Below are positions 57,146-64,000 of a DNA stretch of 64,000 bases, one piece after another. This DNA comes from Choanephora cucurbitarum (lineage: Eukaryota > Mucoromycota > Mucoromycetes > Mucorales > Choanephoraceae). Within the stretch, counting starts at the first letter, position 1. Every line of letters starts with the position of its first letter. The notes beneath the pieces were generated by a model that saw only the letters and a program-made list of their open reading frames with translations, did no database searches and was not told the origin of the DNA. Where the stretch lies: assembly GCA_025331435.1 (NCBI GenBank), contig JAIWNI010000038.1, forward strand, positions 124,001 through 188,000. The letters run 5' to 3'. The position numbers and the translations under genes were made by a program.

Positions 57146-58956
57146 TTAGATTTTGAGGTCACTCAATTGATGTTCAACAAAGATTTGTGTGCCTACAGAA
57201 GGGACACCATCATAAAGGACATACAAGAAACCACCACCAGGGGGGAAGATGGGTGCACGAGGAGGAGCAGTAATCTTCAAGGTCTGAAGATCATCAGAGA
57301 CTTCATGTTCCAAAAAGACATAACGTTGTGACATGTGCATTGAGTGTGTACTGAAACCAGTACGAAGTAAGCCAACTCGGATCTTGGAAGCATCTTCTTT
57401 GGAGATAGCTAAACCATCCAGATTAAGGAGGATATCGAAGGTTTGGCCATAAGTTACCACACGAGGTACATGAGAGATCTTGGGTCGAGTGGCAGTCTTG
57501 AAAAGATAGGGTGGAGAGAAATATTCAACACGGAATTCAGTAGGATATTCAGCATTGACATCTGGAGGATCGACATTGTTCGAACCAGCGATCCAGATAC
57601 GACCATCAGGCAAGGTAAGAGCGACCGAGTGATACATACGAGCAATATCAGTGCTGGCCAGGTTTTGAGTCCAGCGCTTGCCTGCAGGAGCATCAGGAGT
57701 ATAGATAAGAGGATCAAAGGTGGGATCGTGGTTACGACCGTTGTAACCAGCCCAACCGCGCTGACAGCCATTGACCCAGATAAGGTTACCGTCTGCCATG
57801 ATGAGACCATCAGGCATCAGACGCTTGTGAACAAAGGTTTCCATCTTCCATTGAGGTTGTTCGTCACCAAGATTGATTCGACCACATGTATCATCAGCAG
57901 CAGCATTTCTGTTCATGCGTTCAGAACCACCACAAATGAGAATTTCGACATTGTAGTTGTTTTTAGGGTCCAAGGGAAGCATGATGGCACCAGCTGTCAA
58001 GGGATAAGTACGAGGGTTGCCAGGAATCTTGGGTAATTCCTTCACGATCTTTCGGTTGTTGTAATCGTAAATGATGGCTTTCTTGTTGGCGAAAATAAAG
58101 AGGTTACCATCAGGTAAGGTAAACACGAATGGATAAAGATTATAGGGCATAGTTTCGTTCAAGAAAGGGAATGGTACTTCTCCTTCAGGACGAGGAGGCC
58201 AGAATTCGTAAGAAGGTACATTAATCTCTGCACGGTTTACAGCGGCACCCTTAGTGGAACCACCAATGATAAACAGGTCACCTTCAGGAAGTTGTTCAAC
58301 AGTAGGGTACCAACGATTCTCTGTCATCTTTCCGGTTTTGAATTCACTCCAGAGACATGTGTTGTCAACACAAGGGTTGAAGTGACGAATAGACTGCCAA
58401 CCAGGTTCTGCTTTCCAGTCACGACCACGCTTCTCACCACCACCAGTACTGATGAAAGTACCGTTTGCCAAGAAACCACCTGCTGAACAAAAGGTGTTTG
58501 TCTCCAATGGTAAAGGACGATATTCATTTGTTTCGATATCATATTGAACTGAAAAGGCACTTTGACCAGAATCAAACTGAGCTTCATTCCATTCAGCTAA
58601 TAACAAAAGTTTAATAACAAGGCAACAAATTGAATATGTTTTCGATCCGAACCTTTATCAATAACTAAGATTGTCTTTTCACTATTTAAGAAAAAAAAAA
58701 GAAAGTTTATCAGTAAGAAAAGCAGAAAGTTGGATTTGTAATCGACTTAGTCTTACTTTAGTAACACAGCATGCATAGCAGCTACACCTGTTCTGCCGAT
58801 TTGTTCCATCTTTCCAGTCTGTGAAAAAGGTGAAATAATATTTTGACTGTCGGGCCAATGAAAGGGGGAATCGTTGTTGCTTATTTGACCATTGACCGAA
58901 TGAGGCAGGATAAGGCTAATAGCACTTAAGATAGATACAAAAGATAGAGTTTTCAT
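57146..58956 (-). CDS. Secreted copper radical oxidase, glyoxal oxidase-like (AA5), 559 aa
   Basis: Exons 58956-58757, 58681-58653 and 58596-57146; the 29-base middle exon is needed to join 'HAVLLNEKT' to 'DKAEWNEAQF'. A signal peptide ('MKTLSFVSILSAISLIL') starts the protein. The glyoxal oxidase N-terminal beta-propeller and a C-terminal E-set domain (DUF1929) follow. Likely copper and radical residues by family pattern: Cys113 ('NTFCSAGGF') cross-linked to Tyr173 ('NRWYPT'), Tyr398 and His399 ('ARMYHSVAL'), and His494 ('STHSMHMSQRY'). Such enzymes oxidise aldehydes or alcohols outside the cell and make hydrogen peroxide. It is transcribed away from the fasciclin gene, about 310 bases apart. 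The substrate is not predictable from the sequence. Confidence 0.93.
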
Positions 58957-59266
58957 GGCTGTTAAAAAAAAAAGAAAAAGAATGTAAAAAAAATAGAAGA
59001 AAGCTGCAGACAGAGTCAATTTATATTAGACGTTGCCACTCTGAGGCTGAGGAGAGAATAAAAAAAGAAAGGCCCAGGAGTTTAAAATAGATGGGGTGAT
59101 AATTTTTTCTAGAGAGAGACAAAAATAGCCCAACTCTTTTTTTACAGCATAAAAAAAAATATGTAAAAGTTTCTGAATCGTATAATTTCAACTGTTTGTA
59201 TCTTAAAAAAATGGAGCTTCTCTTCTTTTTTCTTCTTCTTCTTTTTTTCTATTTTCGACTGTCTTA
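58957..59266. promoter_or_regulatory. Shared divergent upstream region (AA5 oxidase / fasciclin protein)
   Basis: 310 bases separate the start codons of two genes for secreted proteins on opposite strands. The region is poly(A/T) rich, with a CTTTTT-type pyrimidine run before the fasciclin ATG (59219-59252) and A runs before the oxidase ATG. Co-regulation is possible but inferred only from the arrangement. Confidence 0.5.
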
Positions 59267-60431
59267 ATGGTGTTTAAAGGAAGCTTGTTGATCCTCTTCC
59301 TTTTAGTCACCAAGGCAGTATGTATGTTTAATGCATCAAAAACGATTTGGGAAACATTAAATTCGCCCGAATTCAAGGTAAAAAAAAAATTGAATTGTGT
59401 TTCCGTTGTGCGACAATACTGAATTTTAATTAGACAGTCTACCAAACTCTAAGCCAAAACAAGAGCAAATTTCATAGAGTGAAAGATCTTTTGGATGATA
59501 CCATATCCAATAAAACATTGTTTCTACCTTCAGAAAAGGCAATACAGTTAGCTGTTAAGAATGGTGCCTTCAATATGACTGTTCAGAACGCATTGTACTT
59601 TATCATCGAAAATAGTTATGATGTCAATACGCTCTCTCTAAAACGTCATTACTTGAATACTTCTTCACCCAAGTTTCCTGTTCTCATTGTATCGCCTGAT
59701 AACAATAACAACAACAGCTTGCAAGTGATATCCGGTACTTCCGTTTCCAACGTAACTCACTGGATATCATGTAGCAATGGTAATTGTATCGGAAAAATAT
59801 AGCTAGTTATGATGATTTTTAAAGTAAAACTATAGGCATCATTTATCAAACCGATCAATTTCTACCAACGCCTTCAAGTACAATTGATACTATTTCTTCT
59901 TTATCTGACCTCAATGTGCTAGAGACAGTCATCAAATCAAGAAACCTGTCAAATATCATAGACGGTGCACAAAAAACCATCTTTGCACCTATCGACTCAG
60001 CTTGGGATGCTATCAATGGCACGCATTTACCCTTTGGTACATTGATTCATGACCTCAAATACCAAGTCATTGATGGTGTATACTATCAAAAAGACCTGCT
60101 AGAAAAAAACTATACACTCCAGACAAACTATGTACCAGCCACCTTACTGACGGAAGTGAACGAAAACAAACAAGGATTTATCCTCAACAATCGCACAACA
60201 CACTCTCGTATCGTCAAGGCAGACATCATTACTTCATCAGGGAGTGTTATTCATCTGACAGACACTTTCTTGTCCACAAAAAAGCCAAAAGAAGAAGGTA
60301 TCAGAACTGTTGTAGGCGCTTTCAGTCAGCCATCACGAGCTACTCTTCTGTTACCGTCATTATGGACTTCTTTTCTTTTTGTTCATATGAATTTGTTGTT
60401 TTCTATCCTTTCTCATCTATTCAATCACTAA
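59267..60431 (+). CDS. Secreted fasciclin (FAS1) domain protein, 350 aa
   Basis: Exons 59267-59377, 59434-59779 and 59836-60431. The N-terminus 'MVFKGSLLILFLLVTKAVC' looks like a signal peptide. Two FAS1-like units follow. The first has 'NKTLFLPSEKAIQL' and 'FPVLIVSPDNN'. The second has 'VLETVIKSRNLSNIIDGA', 'KTIFAPIDSAWDAI', 'LIHDLKYQVIDGVYY' and 'IVKADIITSSGSVIHLTD'. The last 30 residues are hydrophobic ('ATLLLPSLWTSFLF'), suggesting a GPI or membrane anchor. FAS1 proteins act at the cell surface in adhesion or wall structure. It is divergently paired with the copper radical oxidase. The start was chosen because it gives the signal peptide and keeps exon 2 in frame. Confidence 0.88.
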
Positions 60432-62199
60432 GCCCCTTCTTCTTTTTTTCTCTCTCTCTTTTCCATGCAAAAAAAAGGCTGCTGTGAGTTTCTTTTCCTA
60501 TGGTCTTGAAATGAAATAAAGTTACCTTCTTTTCATTGCAAATTTACTATACCATTCATTTTCTAGCTCATTAATCTCTTTACCCAATTGAATTCAAATA
60601 AACTACTGAGTATCAACAAATCTCTTTTCATTCTAGAACACGGATAGAAAAAAAAACAACAGGTGATTTTCAAGAGTATAAGCATAGAGTTAATACTAGC
60701 TTCAGCCTTTTCAGTTTATTTACGGCATATGTTCCTTTTTCCTTCTTTTACATCAGCAGTTAATATTTATTTATAGTATGATTCCAATGACTTTTAACAT
60801 AAAACAACAAGTCTCGCCAAATCGAGATAATCGATTATGATCTGAATGAAGTTCGTACTAATAGAAAGAATGGTGGCACCTTGCACAATCGCTCTTGATC
60901 ATGCAAAGCATATCAGAGTAGAATGTGAAGAAGGCATTGATTCTCTAACGTCAACTGTGCTGTGAGTGGACTACAGCTCCAAAAGATCAAAGAGCTATAG
61001 CGAACAAGGGGAACAAGTTTTAGGGATTCAATAATTGAGGTTTTAATCAGTGATGAATTCATAGAGGGATGAGCGCCATAATCATTATCGGTCTTAATCT
61101 TGAGAGGCTTGTTGTCAAAGATTAAGATAGTCTGACGATAAAACATGTTGGTGTCCCAGATTGCCTCTTGATATCGCTGGCTCATTCATGGTTGATGTGC
61201 AGTTAGCTCAGCATCAGTTTTATGCTGTATTCATTGTGCTAAATTGTTATTGAGATAGTTATCAAACGAAAAAGAGACATTCTCCATAGGTATTGTCCTG
61301 GAGGTCGGTTCTTTTTTATTAGTAATCTCGTTGTTAATGATTGCTCATATGTATATGTACACCGAAATTGTATGTTTTGTTAAAAGAAAACTTGTTTTAG
61401 TTAGTACAGGTATATTTATATCATCCAATGGGCTTTTTTTTTATAGTAGAATATGGCCTGAATATCACTTTTCTTACATTTCGTTTAGAAAAAAAAAATG
61501 GAGGACAGAAAGACAGATGTATTTCATTTGAAAAGCTTTCTCTCGTCACACTTCATTTCTTATGGCAGCTACTTGAAGCTGCTCATGAACTAGTCATTGT
61601 TTAATGACATAGCTTGTATTGGATTTGTTTCTGCAATAATCAGAATCAAGTTGGTTAAGCAAAGACAAGTTAAGCACTCTGTTAATGCTTGATATCCAAT
61701 TAAACTCGTTGTTGTTACACCTTCCCTATATAGTATGAACATTGTTCTGGCCTGAAAGATACGCTTCGTGTGGTTTGCTGAAAAAAAAATTAGCAATATA
61801 TGTACTATATAAGGAAGGTGCAATGGTAAAAGAGGAGCACATAAACAAAGGTCTTATTCTAACGAATAACATTGACCTTAGAGGCTCTCAACATTTCAGT
61901 GAAAAAAAAAGCAATGAAAAAGAACTATTTCTTACCCCTTTTGGGCTTCTGCTCAATTCTGAAAGTAACTTGAGTAAAGCCTTACCAATATATAGTGGAT
62001 CCAAAAGAAAATTTTGAGCAATTCTAAAATCCAACATGTTCTTCTCGGCAATCATGACTATGCAAGCCTCCACAACATTTTCAAGTCATTAGACAACTCA
62101 CAACTTAAGGATGGAAATTCTTAAATGATCACTTAAGTTATGCTTTGGAAACAATAGAATCTAATGAATGTGTTAAGCACGTTTTATTAAAATGCTAAC
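60432..62199. other. 1.8 kb without recognisable gene
   Basis: AT-rich, with scattered short open frames on both strands and none similar to anything I recognise. A C/T-rich patch directly after 60431 is probably the 3' UTR of the fasciclin gene. Confidence 0.5.
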
Positions 62200-62620
62200 A
62201 TTTTGTAGGGTCTCCTTTAGCATGAATCACCTCTTGCATGCGTTTAGGCATGCTCTTAATAAGTCAGTTGACATCATTTATGGATATTCTGTTCCAGGTA
62301 TCGTGGAGCATATCCTCATAACTTTCTTTTGTCACCAAAGTTGACCTATTCCTCATGGAAGTGTCTTTTCATTTTCATCTAAATAGTCTCAATTGGATTG
62401 AGAGATCTAGTGATTTGAGGAGGCCAGCATAACTTTTCAGTACTATTGATTATTTTCCAATTGGTGGACTCTTTTTGAAATATGGAAACGCACATTGTCT
62501 TCCGTGAAAATAGCGCCGGGAACATTTGGATAAAAATCCAACAATATCAGTTGATAGATGTACTGGATCATCATGTCAACGCTAGATACTAGATTTTTAG
62601 TTGATAGCTAGTTCTAGAAG
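62200..62620 (-). pseudogene. Tc1 transposase relic, C-terminal third
   Basis: Minus-strand pieces, with stops and slips: 'GAIFTEDNVRFHISKRVHQL' (second catalytic Asp block), 'WPPQITRSLNPIETI' (Glu block), 'EHMLHDTWN'-like helices and 'SMPKRMQEVIHAKGDPTK', the usual end of Tc1 transposases. The family differs from the two IS630-like elements at 6.7 and 44 kb, which lack this C-terminal signature. Confidence 0.75.
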
Positions 62621-64000
62621 AACCAATGAAAAAAAAAAATGTCGGTTTTTTGTAACGTAGGACTACTTAGAATAAGTGAAGGCAGTTCTGTGCCATGTTT
62701 CAAGTCGATCGATGATGATGAGATTCCTCAAGTGTTTTCTTTAAAAGTAAGATCATTGTCTTTCAACCGATTCATTTCTCCAAAAAAGATACTTATATTA
62801 AGAATTTATTGTGCCAACCATCCAACGTATTATTCGTCCCAAGTGGCAAAAGAGAACTGGCCGAAATAAAGCGATCTACCTACTTCTTACTTGATACCAT
62901 ACACATTTGATGCTGCTACTCCATCGCTCTATTTCCTTTGCATGTACTCTCATTCTTCTGATATCCATGTCTGCATATCATAATCTATCTTCCACCTAGT
63001 ATTCTATGTTTGTAGTCATTCTTCTTCTATTTGATTTGTTTGCTTGATTCTCTTCTTCTTTAGCCCGTCGTATGCCCTTATTCTATCCAGTTTCTTTACC
63101 TGTTATGTTGTCATTTGGCTAATCCGTCCTTTCCTATAGATCATCTACTCGTTTCTTAGTCGCTTTTCTTTTTGGATTATGCTTTCTGTTTACTTACTTC
63201 GTCTCTCTTAGCCCATCATGCCTTGTTTCATGCGATCTAAATCGCATAACGTCTATCTGACTCGGTTGGCTTTAAAAAAGAAAGCCATGAGAAATGAATT
63301 AGCTACTGTCCTCTTTCAATTCTGTGGGGATCTTTTAGGCTATATTCAAAAGGGGTTGTCTCCATGTTTCTCGAGATTTACTAAAAAACTGAACTGCTAT
63401 GCATGTCAATCTCTAGTATTTTTTTTCCTCCTTCTTATACATTTCGACGAGATAAATGACATTATGTCAAACAGGGTTTTAGTTTGAAATCAAAGAAAAT
63501 TAGGGTTTGGCATGATTTACTGTGTAAGATATAGAGACTGTCTAGAATACGCTCATCAAGAGCGAGTTTTAGTCATTTCAAACCAATCAAAAAAGTCCAT
63601 AAGGTTCTGAGATGTGCTTATTGTCACAAGTGAATTCAAAGTTCTTGCTTTTGCTATATGACTGATGCAATTTTTGCTCTGAGGATCATTGTTTACCAAC
63701 CTCTAAATCAAACACACTAATAGTCATTACCTGTCTTGCTTTAGTAATAAGTATTGTCCTATCATTACACAAACAAAACCGCATAGCCCTTTTCTTATTT
63801 ATTTTTTTAACAGAGCAACGATGTGATATAGGAGACACATTGTGCATGTCAACCATGCTTCTCTCTGATCTTAGGATTTATTTGCCGGAGCATAAAGCAA
63901 CTCATGAACGTTCGATCTAGAGACGGATAGTTTGATTTAGAAACCAGTTTTGTTGATCGAATCGAAATTCCCAGTTGTGAGTCTTCAAGAATAAACTTCC
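62621..64000. other. No recognisable gene
   Basis: The first 260 bases may be further upstream sequence of the Tc1 relic. From about 62920 to 63210 the plus strand is pyrimidine-rich. The 89-codon frame at 63218-63487 is basic and has no similarity I recognise; I do not call it a gene. Confidence 0.45.

Noticed and set aside
60913..61185. 90-codon minus-strand frame
   Set aside because: No recognisable domain; possible decayed repeat but nothing decisive.
63218..63487. 89-codon plus-strand frame
   Set aside because: No similarity or motif recognised and no flanking exon; not enough for a gene call.

Overview
This window looks like nuclear DNA of an early-diverging filamentous fungus, most likely Mucoromycota (Mucorales-like). 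The signs are an AT-rich sequence, genes cut by many short GT-AG introns of about 50-110 bases, a fungal homeodomain regulator, an EF-hand MscS channel, a glyoxal-oxidase-type copper radical oxidase, and a dense load of non-LTR retrotransposons, Helitrons, Tc1/mariner-like elements and a chromodomain Ty3 element. No species can be named from this sequence alone. I saw no tRNA, rRNA or CRISPR array.

Left part (1 to about 45.9 kb) is almost entirely repeats nested in repeats. A Helitron helicase enters at base 1 and is cut by a nearly intact LINE (LINE-A, 476-5880) with a perfect 10-bp target duplication. The rest of that Helitron follows, ending in a hairpin at 6250-6265. Next come a dead Tc1/mariner-like element (6653-8114), copy 1 of a duplicated nine-exon gene (9921-11772), an RT relic, and a second LINE (LINE-B, 13387-18805) with a 14-bp target duplication and a 190-bp MITE inside it. 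A decayed full-length Helitron on the minus strand follows (19225 to beyond 24313). After it come a 185-bp tandem repeat, a Mutator-like transposase relic, a 2.2-kb stretch with no recognisable gene, a solo LTR, a 5'-truncated LINE, and copy 2 of the duplicated gene (33547-35519) with a much longer glutamine tract. Then there is the 3' end of a chromodomain Ty3 element whose LTR is itself split by another solo LTR, a decayed relative of the duplicated gene, another LINE relic, a TIR element flanked by TTA, and a Tc1-like element with TIRs of about 130 bp.

Right part (46-60.4 kb) is an ordinary gene-bearing segment. It holds a mitochondrial carrier of the Mtm1/SLC25A39-40 type, a homeodomain protein, an 800-residue EF-hand MscS-type channel, an NADH-cytochrome b5 reductase with one GC-AG intron, a secreted copper radical oxidase of the glyoxal oxidase type, and a secreted fasciclin-domain protein. 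The last two are divergent and share about 310 bases of upstream sequence. The last 3.5 kb hold a Tc1 transposase relic and otherwise nothing I can name.

The least explained item is the duplicated multi-exon family at 9.9 and 33.5 kb, with relics at 19.0 and 38.7-39.5 kb. Its proteins carry a PD-(D/E)XK-like motif and a variable polyglutamine tract. The two copies are nearly identical through exons and introns, but their flanks have diverged.
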